This document shows, piece by piece, positions 42,802 through 54,570 of a stretch of 64,000 nt of DNA. The stretch spans positions 124,001 through 188,000 of the forward strand of contig JAVKOQ010000062.1 of the NCBI GenBank assembly GCA_031835245.1. Reading direction: 5' to 3'. The stretch's first letter is position 1. Each line of letters starts with the position of its first letter. Origin of the DNA: Balamuthia mandrillaris (taxonomy: Eukaryota > Discosea > Longamoebia > Balamuthiidae). The notes beneath the pieces are model-generated. The model made no database searches and was not told the DNA's origin. It worked only from the letters and a program-made list of their open reading frames with translations. Both the position numbers and the translations under genes were made by a program.

Positions 42802-44463
42802 ATGATGATGATGATGTCTGAGATGAGTCGCCACAAGACCGCGGCCATGCGGCTGCATGCACTGTCCCGACACTTGATGTTGCATGATGGGGACTCCATG
42901 GTACCACTTGCTCTTCATTTCTTTTATCCATCTATTTTGTTTTTTTGGACTTTTGGTCATCCCATCTCATCCCATCTTACTTACATCTTTTATTTTTTGT
43001 TTTCGAAAAATGCCGTGTAGCAACAAATCCGTCCCATGGCCACTGCTGGCTCCATCTTCTCCTCCAATGATCCTCAACAACCCCCCGTTCGCATCCTGGT
43101 CACCGGCGCCGCCGGCCAGATCGCCTACTCCCTCGTCTTCATGATCGCTCGGGGCAACCTCCTCGGCCCCACTCGTCGCATCATCCTGCACCTCCTCGAC
43201 ATCCCGCCCATGAAGCAAGCCCTCGAGGGCCTCGTCATGGAGCTGGAGGACTGCGCTTTCCCTCTGTTGGCAGGGATCGTGGCCACCACGGACACCAAGG
43301 AGGCCTTCCAGGGGGTGGACGCCGCCATTCTCGTCGGCGCCTTCCCTCGCAAGCCAGGCATGGAGAGGAAGGACCTGCTGGAGCGAAACGCCTCTATCTT
43401 CAAAGCCCAGGGCGCGGCCTTGAATGCCTACGCCTCGAGGGACGTCAAGGTGCTGGTCGTCGGCAACCCGGCCAACACCAACTGCCTGATCGCCATGTCC
43501 TGCGCGCCGGACATTCCATCACGCAACTTCTCGGCCTTGACACGGCTCGATCAGAACAGGGCCACCGCGCAGGTTGCGCAGAAGGTTGGAGTGTCAGTGG
43601 CAGACGTTCATAACGTTATCATTTGGGGTAGGCACCAAGTCCTTTGCGTTTCTTCTTCTTGTTCTATCGGTTGCAATCATCTTTACATTCCATCCGTTCT
43701 TCACTCCCTCTTACTCCTTCATCCTTTTATCCTTCGCCCTTCATTCCTGTCTATATTTCATATCTTTATTTTTTTTTTTTTTTTTTGCAAACGCTGTGCC
43801 CCTTCGGTTATCTCTTTTCACGTCTTCAGCTGCACCATATTTATCAATCTTTTTTTTGAAAAAAAGGCAATCACTCTGCAACTCAATTCCCAGACGTGGC
43901 GCACGGCTTTGTCGCCTCTCCCTCTGGCAAGCAACCACTCTCCGAGCTGCTGAAGGGTCAAGAGGAGTGGTTGGACCGTCATTTCATCCCCACAGTGCAG
44001 CAACGGGGCGCCGCCGTCATCAAGGCACGGAAGCTTTCTAGCGCTGCCTCTGCTGCCACTGCTGTGGTCGACCACATGCGGGATTGGCTGCTTGGAACCC
44101 AACCGGTACTCTATTCATCTCCTCTTTGCATTCTTCACCATTCTCTCTTCTCTTCGCTCGTCCTCTTCTCTGTTGATTGTTTCCCATTTTTCTTCTTTTT
44201 CTCTGCTGCTTTCATCTCTTTCCACTCACAAAAAAAAAAAAAAAAAAAAGGGAGCATGGGTGAGCATGGGAGTGGTCTCAGATGGAAGCTACGGCGTGAG
44301 CAAAGGGATCATCTACTCCTTCCCAGTGACGTGTTCCCACGGGGAGTACAGCATCGTGCAGGGCTTGCCCGTGCAGCCCCGCGCCCGTCAGCTCATGCAA
44401 ACCACAGAGAAGGAGCTGGTGGAGGAGAAGACAGCTGCCATGGACATTCTTGCCGCTAACTAA
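42802..44463 (+). CDS. MDH: Malate dehydrogenase, cytosolic type, with an upstream exon encoding a PTS2 peroxisomal signal
   Basis: Four exons: 42802-42900, 43021-43627, 43867-44105, 44251-44463; 385 residues from the first ATG, 347 from the internal ATG at 43036. The enzyme body has the NAD fold [29 protein letters not shown], the substrate-binding TRLDQNRA (usually LDHNRA), the catalytic WGNHS, and [11 protein letters not shown]. It matches the cytosolic/plastid-like MDH group. Exon 1 starts with five in-frame Met codons and encodes RLHALSRHL, which fits the PTS2 nonapeptide R-L-x5-H-L, and it splices in phase 0 onto exon 2. The internal ATG fits the usual start of cytosolic MDH. I infer two products: a peroxisomal one from the spliced transcript and a cytosolic one from transcripts beginning inside intron 1. 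The reaction is malate + NAD to oxaloacetate + NADH. Confidence 0.9.
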
Positions 44464-44556
44464 AGCAAAACCAGCCGTAACACATCTCTGTTTTTATTTT
44501 TTGAAAATACACGACAAACAAAACACAAAAACTACTTTGGTAGGTTCCATTCTTTG

Positions 44557-45201
44557 TTACGGTTGGTTCTCTCTGAGGTCAGCTGATCCAGCGTGAGTGC
44601 ACGCGACTTTATACGGCACTTGGCTCGTTTGCTCACCGGTTTCATCGGAAGCAGGTGGTTCTGGTACAGATAGCATCTCCTTACGGATTAAGCTGAGCTC
44701 CACTCCTTGTACTAGCTCTCTTTGTGCAGCCAATGCGTCCGCTGCTGCTCCAAAAAAGTATTCGTTGGCCAGACAGCGAGTGGAAGAGTGGAAGAGAGGA
44801 GGTACACGGATTGCAAAAAGAGGAAGGAACGGGCATCTGGACCCCAAAGCAAGAGCTGCGCTGTATGTTCGTCCTTTGGGAGATATTTCTTTTTTTTTTT
44901 TCTATGACCCGAAGTCCTTTTATGTTGTTTTCCTAGAGCGCACGCGTGGACTGATAAAACATCGGCAGAATGGAACTGAAGCTGCGAAGGAGGAACAGCA
45001 TGAGAAGGAGGCGCAAGGCGTGGCTGCATTTCAGTCAGGTCTCAACCAGCAAACAGAAGGAGGCGGATGATTTATGGGCCAGCCTTTAGGGGTAGCAAGC
45101 AAACGGAAATGAGGCAAAACACGAAGGCCGCGAAGCTTCAAACGAGCGGCCAGAACCGGAGATGCTTGGTGATGAGCAAAAGGCAAGACTGAGGCAGCCA
45201 T
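44557..45201 (-). CDS. Small protein of unknown function with a mitochondrial-presequence-like N-terminus
   Basis: Three exons, 45201-45055, 44981-44944 and 44860-44557, fit in phase for 162 residues. The first 50 residues are rich in Ala, Leu and Arg with no acidic residue (PVLAARLKLRGLRVLPHFRLL), as in mitochondrial targeting sequences. The last exon holds an amphipathic helix, ANEYFFGAAADALAAQREL followed by VQGVELSLIRKEM, then a polar tail. I do not recognise the family. It is convergent with MDH (94 bases between stops). A matrix or inner-membrane accessory protein is a guess from the presequence only. Confidence 0.45.
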
Positions 45202-45501
45202 GGCAAGCTCTCTCCCTGGGATTCCACCAGTCTCGAATCGAAAAAAATTATTGCAACCCATCGGCAATAATTATCGAAAAGATGAGCACGTCGACATAAA
45301 TTCGATGTTGCCAAAACCTAAAGCAATTGTGCAGCATTGCTGCTACCAAAGAGGTAGTTGGGTTAAAAAAAAACAGGGAACAGCGTGGTGGTACTTCAGC
45401 CCCCCCAAAGTCCTCTTACCCACTACTTTTTTTTCTCTCCCTCGCTCTCGCTCTCTCTTTGTGGCAGCTCCTCCTCCTCCTCCTCCTCCTCCTCCTCTCC
45501 A

Positions 45502-45683
45502 ATGGGTCAAGCGGCAAGTTCTCTTCCCGTTGTCCTCGGCGAGGCGGACCTGAAAAATGGCGTAGAGGAGGAGCTGGGCCTCTGCCTCTACTACCAGACC
45601 TACCCAACCGCTCCTCCTGACGCTACTGGCAAGGCCGCTGATCCACGGTTACACCTTCTTCCTGAGGCTTGTTGTGTGGTTTG

Positions 45684-45716
<33 letters not shown>

Positions 45717-48700
45717 TTTCTCTTTGCTCAAATCATATCTCTCTCTTGTCTTGGTAAAAAAAAAAGGTTCCTGCTACGCTTTCACCCATCGAAAAGTTTT
45801 GCGGAGAAGCGCTATTTGTGAAGACGGACAAACCACTGGTGAAAGGGCAACGCAGTGCCATCGAAAGGAAGGAGAACATTGCGGATGGCGTTCAGGTCAT
45901 TGTGAGAATGTTGCCCAAAGACATTTCCGCTTTGGCTGGCAGGTTTGTCATTTCTGTCCTTTCTGTACTTGTTCTTGTTCTTGTTCTTGTTCTTGTTCTT
46001 GTTCTTGTTCTTGTTCTTGTTCTTGTTCTTGTTCTTCTTCTTCTTCTTCTTCTTCTTGTTCTTCTTCTTCTTCTTCTTGTTCTTGTTCTTCTTCTTCTTC
46101 TTCTTCTTCTTCTTCTTCTTCTTCTTCTTCTCTCTAGTCCACAAACTAATTTATTTGCTTTCAAACAAAAGCGATGGGCCAACTACGGGAGACGCACTCA
46201 TAAATGTCACTCAACAAAAAACTCCTGTGGAAGATTGGGAAGAAGACTCTCACATTACTCTCCAAGACTACCTCGCCGAGCTGACCTCTGGCGAGGAATC
46301 TACCGATTATCAGCCTTTCGACCCTGTCACACCCTCCTCTCGTTCTCTTGCAATCCAGTCCTTCAAGTCCACAAAAGTACCCTTCTCACCTTTCCTTCTG
46401 CTCTTCTACTCCCTTTCACCGCTCCTCTTTCTCCTATCTCGTTTCTCGTTTCTCGTTTCTCGTTTCTCGTTTCTCGTTTCTCTTTCCCATAGCCAACTTG
46501 TTGACGATATTGAACATAAATAACTATTGCAGCAAGCGTTGCAGTTCTTCCTTACAACCATGCAAACAGAAGTGAAGTACCGGCCAGTGCAACCATCAAG
46601 CGGCCATTCTCACTACCACTCAGGAGGTTTGCCCGTTACTAATCGACAACTTTCGTCCAGCAACAATCATGCCCCTCCCTACCGACATCACAACTATAAT
46701 TACTACCACTACCATCAATGGTACCATCAAAATGGCTTAACACCATCTAGCTTTTCCTCTCCCACGCCTTCTGGCTCCTCTTCGTCATCCTCTGTTCCAT
46801 TAACCTCTGCTTCTTCAAGTGGCTCAGTTCCAACATCGGCTTCTGCATCTATTTCATCATCGTCTGGAGCGTTACCGCACTCTTCCTCCGCTTCTTCTTT
46901 TCCATTGTCCTCTTCCACTCGTAGAAGCCAAAAGCAATTACGATGTCTTCCCTCCTTTCGGCGTTATTCTTGTCCTTCCTCTTCTACTTCTTCTTTGTCA
47001 CCATATTCCTCTTCCTCTTCACTTTTTCTCAGAGAAGAGGGGGACGATGACGAAGATGGCGAAACATCCTACTCCGCCGTTCCCGCCATTCTTCACCCCA
47101 ACTTGCTGCCAATACTTAAAGTTGTCGAGAGAGAGAATAGTTTCTATGTAATCAGCGACTATGTTCCTTTCACCGTTTGCGGCTTGCTTCGTTTTAGCAA
47201 ACGAGTGTTGAGGGGAAAGCATCGTCGACTGTTCATCATTTATCAGCTGGTTAGAACACTGGCTTATTGCCACAAGAATGGCATTGCTCATGGCGCCCTT
47301 CATCCTTTGCATATGCGCCTTACCCCCAGCCTATGGCTACAACTTGGAGGTTTTGCCTATCCTTATTATCCTCCAGAAAGACCAATTGGTATTTCTCTGC
47401 TCTGCTTTCCTCTTTCTTTTCATTTTTTTTTCTCTTATGTGTTGCATCATCCTTATTAATAGACAACCACTCCGTTCCACGCTTGCGAGATACCATTGCG
47501 CATCGTTGGATGGCAGGCGAGATGAGCAACTTTGACTATTTGATGGCTCTCAACATTCTCAGTGGCCGAAGAATCGGGTTTCTCCACTCTCCTTTTATTT
47601 CTCCCTCACTCCTTCCCTCTCTGTCTTTGCTTTTTCTCGTTTTCTCGTTTTCTCGTTTTCTCGTTTTCCCTTCTCTTCTCCTCTCTTCTCCTCTTTGTCT
47701 TAAAGTAACAAATTTGTTGCATCTTATTTTCAGTGATCCAAACTATCATCCTGTGTTACCATGGATCATCGACTTCTCTCAGCCTGTATTGACAACTAGC
47801 AACACCTCCCAAGATTCTCCCTACACTTGGCGCGATCTCACTCGCTCCAAGTTTCGGTTGACCAAAGGAGATGAGCAGCTGGACACGACATTTCGTAGCT
47901 GCTCTCCCCATCACATTACTGAGATGTTGTCGGAGGTTTCTTATTATCTCTACTTGGCGAGAAGGACTCCTGTTCCAGTTTTGAAACGTTTTGTGAGAGC
48001 TTCGTACGTACCTGAGGAATATCCTGCATCGTTGCAACACCTGTATCATTCGACGCCGGATGAATGCATTCCTGAGTTTTACTCCGATCCTTCTATCTTC
48101 ATCTCGACCAATCCTGGAATGTCTGACCTTCAACTTCCCTCATGGTTTGTCTCTTTTTCTCTCTATTCATTCTTCCCTTTTTTTTTTCATTCTTTCTTTG
48201 TCATTTTGTAGCTTGTTTTTTGTCTTACTCGGTCAATATTTTTAAATTTCAGGGCCTCCTCTCCAGAAGACTTCATCCAAAAGCACAGAGAGGCTCTCGA
48301 AAGCGAACTAATCTCCCGTTCATTGCATCACTGGATCGATTTAGCCTTTGGCTACAAGCTCTCTGGCGATGCTGGTGTTCGTTCCAAGAACGTCGCGTTG
48401 ATGAACCATGCCTCTCCAAGGAATCACGGCTTCACTCAATTATTCACCGTTCCTCATCCTGCAAAAAAGATTTCGCTCTCTTCCTCCACTTCCTCCAATG
48501 ATACGGAACATGTTTGGCCGCCTTCTCCTCAGATGGACAGCCCCAATGCCACGCTCTATGAATGTGAACTGGAGCTCTCATTCTTCTCTCAATTTCAACA
48601 ACTGTTTCCTTGTTACAGGTTTTTAGTTTTAGTTTTAGTTTTTGCAACTTTTCTTTTTTCTTTCTCAATTTTTACACTATCCAACGTTACGTTCTTCTTG

Positions 48701-51700
48701 CTGTATTCTTTCGTTTAGGCCTTATTCTCCAGCCAGTTCTTCCAATGTAACAAACGAAACGTTGGAGCAAAGCTTGAAGCGAGTTAAAGCCGAGGACATG
48801 TTTGCTGTCGGGTGTATTCTGGCGGAACTCTATCTAGAGCAACCGCTGTTCACCCCTGACTCCATGTTGAACTACTTCAGCAGCAACGCCGACTTATCGC
48901 CGTTACTGCAAAAGGTGAGTACAGAGACTGTCTTCATTTTTTGTTGTTTCTTTTATTTTTATTTTTTTGGTGATTTTTCGTTGGTTATGTTTATCTTTTG
49001 TTACAGTTTCTCATTTTGCTCTTTAAAGTTGCCTCCTGGTGTAGCGCACGCCGTTTCAAAGATGGTTTCAAGGAATGAGACCGATCGATTAACAGCGCAA
49101 GAACTTCTCGCCTGTACAGAGGACCAGTCCTGCATAAGTAACCAACCTCTATTCCCTGCTTACTTTGCAGAGTTGTATGCTTTTCTTGCCAAGTTTTATG
49201 CCATCGACTCTTGGGAAACACGTTTGGATTTCACGTTGGACAAATTGAAGCTACTATTGGAGCGGATTCCTGCTGAGGTATCCCTTTTCTTCAAGTTTTT
49301 TTGTAGCGTAATCTTTATCTAGTTTTTAACTTTTTTTTTTCAAAAGGGAATACATGTATTATTACCATCACTACTGCCCTTTTTTGATGATAAAGCTACC
49401 CAAAGACATTCCATCTGTCTATTCTATCATTTGGGCAAACATATCAACTCGGAGAATGCCCGCATTCTCTTGCTTCGACCTCTCAAGAAGCTTTATCAGG
49501 TATTCTTCCCGCTCTCTCTCTCTCTCTCTCTCATTCTTATTAACGCTGTTTAAAAAAGCAACAAGGAGACTCAGAGCATGAGGTTGCACTCCAAGCTGAA
49601 GTGTTGAAGCTTCACTTTGTACAGCAAGTTATTCGCATCTTTTCTCCAGACTGCTTTTTTTCCGACATTTTACCATTCATTATTGATGCTCTCCGCTTCA
49701 AGCAACCCTCTCTTCCTGTAGTTGCCAGCAAAACTCTGGTGCAACTTGTGTACGTATTTTTTTCAAAAAAATATCTAGTAGTGTCATTCTGACTATATTC
49801 TTTTCAATATTAGAATTGAATTAGAGCCTGCTATTGCCATACGTTACGTTCTTAGTCCTCTTCTGGAGCAACTCGGAAAACCATCCTCCAATCACGAGAT
49901 TTTAGTGAGCGCTTTAGCAGAAATGGGTTTGATCAAGCTTGTCTCTCTCTCTCTCTCGTTTCCTATTAATTATTTTTTTCTTTAGCTACTCATTTAGGAG
50001 AGGCGGCTGTAGTACATCATTATATACCGGCCATGCGGCCTCTCTTTGAACGGCACTTCCAAAAAGTACCGCCTCATCCTAGTTCTTCCTCCGATGCCAA
50101 ACTATCTGCTGCCCTACTGAATCTTATTGAGGAGGTACTTGTTGTTTTCTCCCCTCGTTTTTCTGTTCGACTTTCTTTCTCACCTTTTCATCAAAAGCTT
50201 TTGGAGAGCGATGTAATTACTCCCTCAGTGGCCTTGAGAGATCTCATTATGGCTGACCCACCAGTCCAAGTCTTGTTGCTTCGACCGCTGTTGCCAACAT
50301 GTCTCACTCAACCCCCTCCCTACGTCCCTATTTTAGGTCGTATACTGTACAAAATAGCGACGCTGATCGGACCTGAGCCTACACGAAAACATGTATGCAT
50401 CTATTTCTACGTCATCCAAGTTTTGCATTAATCATTTTGGATGTGTTCAACAGTTATCTGGCCCATTGGTTCTATTTTTCACCAATTATGGCAGCATGTT
50501 TATCAATGAAATGGTTTGTTTATCTCTTATTCCAGTTCTCTTATTCTGCTTCTTCCTGCTCTCTAATATTTTCACCATTAATATTGTAGGGGCAGCACGT
50601 TTCCGGAACAACAACAACTTTAACTCCGCCTTTGACTACTCCTGATCCGCGAAAAGTGTCGCCAAGAAGTAAACGTCATACAGGACAGCATCTTAGCGGC
50701 AGGCATCGACTCTTGGGAACACTGTACTCGCAACAAGTCGCAATAACCCTCGCCGAGATATACTCTCGATTTAACCAGTTGTTGCCCATGTCGTCACTTC
50801 TAGGGTAAGTAGATATCTTGCTGTGTTATCGTTTACTCTCTCTTAACGTTACGGTTTATTTTCAACTTGCCGCTTTCTTACTGTTTCTGTTTCGCTTGTT
50901 TTTGGCTTTTTATTCCTAACATTAATGTGCGCATTCTTCGCAGGGACAACCCTTTGATGGAGGACATCTTTGAATATCTCGCCCAACAAAATAATTCATC
51001 GTCGAAAGAGACTCTTCCTGCCGGTCTTTCTGTTCAACCTACTCCTCCTTCCAACAGTCTACTAGCTGGTGGCCAGACCTTATCGCTCATCATGGACGAT
51101 GAAGAAGTTGCTCGACCACATCATGGATCATCTTCCGCTCAACCAACTTTTTCGTCATCAAAGTCAACTCACCATCATCACTCAACCTTCTCCGCCAAGT
51201 CCGTCCAAAATGCGCTTTTGCCATTAGTTAAACGCGGCCGTCAAATGCGAAGTCGCAGCATGCAAAAAGATAATCAGATCCCCAACGGCAAGACTTCCTC
51301 CACTCCTTCCAGCAACAACAACACTCCTCTGAAAAGAAGAAGTCACCATCAGGCTCTTACTTCCAGCGATGATCGTGTTGATAATTCTTTGAAAGGAAGA
51401 CATTCAATTACACAAACGAATTCTTGGTTGGAAGAACTGCCTTCTGGGAGCGGCAGAGCAGACGGACTTTGGACCTTCCATGGAGAGGCTGTTACCACGT
51501 TTCACGCTCACTCCGCAGCTGTTCATTCCATAACGACTCATTCCTCTGAGAACGCGTTTCTGACTACTAGTCGTGATAGCACTGTCAAGTGCTGGTCCAT
51601 GCTTAACGCCCAATGTGTTGTACGTTAATTTTTTCAGCTTTCTTGTCATATAATTCCTGAACCGTATTATCGTTTGCAGCAAACGTATAAAGGACACAGC

Positions 51701-53497
51701 CACGCTACACGATCTGCCTGTTTTGTGGTTTGTCTCTTCCCTCAATCCCCTTCTTTTCTTTTCTTTTCTTTTCTTTTCTTTTCTTTTCTTTTCTTTTCTT
51801 TTCTTTTCTTTTCTTTTCTTTTCTTTTCTTTTCTTTTCTTTTCTTTTTCTTTTCTTTTCTTTTCTTTTCTTTTCTTTTCTTTTCTTTTCTTTTCTTTTCT
51901 TTTCTTTTCTTTTCTTTTCTTTTCTTTTCTTTTCTTTTCTTTAATATAAAACACAAAACAAACAATTTAGGGAGGAGGAGACATGGTGGCCTCTCTCTGC
52001 GATTCATCCGTTCAAGTTTGGGGTCTAGAGGATGGCTCGCGTTTGCTTCAATTTGATGCTGCTAATCTCATATCCAAAAAGCATCACTCATCGCAGCACA
52101 CACCCATTGGGGGAAGTACCAGCAGCTCCTCAACAAGCGCTACTGGATTCGTTTCTCTTTGTCCAGTATATGATGGCAATGGTGTTCTCACCGCCACTCT
52201 CAATGATAAACTATGGTACCTTTTTCTCTCTCTTTCTTTCATGTGTTGTTCTTTCTTTCTCCACTTAACTTTTTAAAACAAAGGATGTTAGATCTTCGCT
52301 GTGGAATGAAGACCTGCGAATGGAACATACATGCCTCTTCTTCCGCTGCGTCTTCCGCCTCCCCCTCCTCTTCTTCATCCTCCTCCAAAGAACACCGGCA
52401 CCGCACCATTCGCTCTCTCTGCGTCTCTAACAACAACAATAAAACGATGGAGAGTTGGGCTGCCGTCGGCTCGACCGCAGGAAAGATAACGTTACTGGAC
52501 CTTCGAACGGGATTGGTGCTCGCTCGATGGAAGGCACATGAGGAAGGTAGCATCGTCTCCTCGTTACACAGCTTGAACTCGCATCTGTTGGCCTCGATGG
52601 CTGTTTCCTCTTCTTCTTCCTCTGGAGAGCGATCAATTTGCATTTGGGACGTTTCTTCTTGCTCTTCTTACTCTTCTTCTTCGTATGGAACCCCAACATT
52701 GGTTCGTTCCTTTTCCATCGGTCCATTTAGTACCTCTTCTGGTTCTTCTTTAGCTTCCGCCTTTTCCTCTTCTTCCTCCTCTTCCTCCTCTTCAACATCT
52801 TCCTCTTCTTCCTCTTCCTCGTCTACTCCCTCTTCTTCCATTTCTTCTGCCAATCCGTTTTCCTCTTCCACCTCTTCTTCTGCCGCTTTCCTTCTTCACG
52901 CTTCGAATGGCTTTGCTGTCTTCTCTCAAAGCAACAGGAACGAAAGAAATGGAGATCCGGACTTGGATGCCTTTCCCGGTTTTGGATCGATGGTGGACTT
53001 TAACAACAGCAGCAAGGACAAAAGAGCACAAGAAGAGCACCTTCCGGAAGCGCTTTTCTTTGCGGCGAACGGCAACCACGTCTGTGTGGCATCATTACAG
53101 GACGAATACTTTTCAGACAAGGTGAGACCTCTTTTGTTTCGTTCGATATGCATGCACTTTTTTAACACAGTTTAACTGACTGCAAACAAAAAAAAACCAA
53201 CAACAGGGAGAAACAACCACGATGCAGAGAGTACGCTTGGAATCCAGCAAGCCCTCCAGCATCACCAACAGCCCCAACCTAAATGGAACAAACCACTCAT
53301 CCTCATCTTCCTCCTCCGCTGCTTCGCATTCTTCCTCCTCCGCTGCATCCGCTGCTTCCTCATCGTCCTCCTCCTCGGGTGCTGCCTCCAAGCCGGCCAA
53401 CCCGAAAGGAGGAGCCATTACAAGCCTTGCCACGTTGCCTCTTCACCAAATCCTGGCCGTTGGCTTTGAAGATGGAAGTATTTCCATTTGTTTTTGA
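45502..53497 (+). CDS. WDR81: WDR81 (kinase-like, BEACH and WD40 protein)
   Basis: About 21 exons. The start MGQAASSL fits an N-myristoylation signal. Exons 46535-47387 include a Ser-rich stretch and then a kinase-like fold (HPNLLPILKVVE, IIYQLVRTLAYCHKNGIAHGALH, with HGALHP in place of the catalytic HRD). The BEACH domain spans 47461 to about 48620: SNFDYLMALNILSGRR, DPNYHPVLPWIIDFSQP, WRDLTRSKFRLTKGDEQLD, PEYPASLQ-type words, then DLAFGYKLSGDAGV and NHGFTQLF. A second kinase-like C-lobe segment (EDMFAVGCILAELYL) and a HEAT-like solenoid follow. WD40 repeats (51440-53497) close it: VHSITTHSSENAFLTTSRDSTVKCWS, SLCDSSVQVWGL, GERSICIWDVSS. WDR81/GFS12 proteins act on endosomes and restrain PI3-kinase signalling. 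This is the largest gene of the window. Boundaries of several small exons are approximate. Confidence 0.9.
45965..46131 (+). repeat. (TTCTTG)n/(TTC)n tract in WDR81 intron 2
   Basis: Interrupted TTCTTG then TTC units, sense-strand pyrimidine-rich, directly downstream of a GT donor at about 45943. Confidence 0.95.
51743..51941 (+). repeat. (TTTTC)n pentanucleotide array in WDR81
   Basis: About 39 TTTTC units with a single length irregularity near 51844. It fills the intron between exons ending about 51728 and starting about 51970. Confidence 0.97.
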
Positions 53498-53737
53498 ATG
53501 TCGACACATTTTTTTATTTTTTTTTTAAAAAAAAGAAAAAAAAATTATATCGTGACGACACGAATATTGCTTTTAGCACATCGTGGCGACACAAAATAAT
53601 TCAATAAATTCTCCTTTATTCAAATATTTTGCGGGCAATTTGGATAAAAGGAAATAAATGGCCAAAATTTTCGATCAAAAAAATAGAAACGAAAAAAAAA
53701 ACAGTTTCAATAAACGAAAAAAAAAACTTTTGGTGAG
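53498..53737 (+). promoter_or_regulatory. Intergenic region with TGTCGACA and two GACGACA-type words
   Basis: TGTCGACA lies at 53499, directly after the WDR81 stop. CGTGACGACACGAA lies at 53551 and CGTGGCGACACAAA at 53582, about 155-190 bases before the next ATG. AT-rich elsewhere. Confidence 0.4.
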
Positions 53738-54538
53738 ATGAGAAAGAGGAGCTGGAAGGAGCCCTTGCTGTTTGAAAAAGAAGGCACGGGCATTCCAAGT
53801 TACTCTGCGCTCTCATCCGCCTGTACCGCTCTCATGCTAATGCCGCTTCAAGGTATCCACACAAATCCTCACGCTCTTCTTTTTCAACCCAAAAAAAAAA
53901 TACCAAATCATCTTTTCTTTTTTCTTCACTCCACAAAAAAAAAAAATGAATCTTCGAAACAAAAAAAACAGGAGGAGACGGAGAAAATGAAATCACAGCG
54001 GAAGCAGCCAAGCTGTTGTTTTGTCGGCTGCTCCAAAGCCTCAACCAACAGAGCCACCGCAGGGCCTTCCTGCTGTTCGTCCAAGAGCTGGTCCACAAAG
54101 AGCTGACGGCCTCCGGCCCTTCTCCTTTGTCTTCTCGCCTCTCTTGCTCCTTCTCAGCTGCTGCTTCTTCTTCTTCATCAATATCGACATTAACTTCACC
54201 AACGAGGACCTCAACCTCAGCTTCAACAATAGCTTTCCCCGAATATTTTCACGCCACCCAACAAAATGAAGACGAACAAGCAGAACCAGAAGAAGAGAAA
54301 CGATCGACGACGAAGGAGGGGGGCGTGGAGGAGCTGATAGACCCGTTGTTGTATCAGACGGCAGCGGAGGAGGTGGACCCGCTTTTGTTGCCGGATGGTG
54401 CTTCCTGGGGAAGTGCAGAAGGCGAGGACGATTACGACGACGAAGACGACGAAGAAGACTACGATGACCTGGAGGAAGAAGAACAGGAGAGAAGAAGAAA
54501 GGAAATAGAAACGGAAGAACGAGAACTTCAAAACAAAC

Positions 54539-54570
<32 letters not shown>

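Noticed and set aside
42802-42900. Mitochondrial presequence on malate dehydrogenase
   Set aside because: The stretch is basic, but it contains an exact PTS2 nonapeptide and acidic residues (SEM, DGD), so peroxisome is the better reading; dual targeting cannot be excluded.
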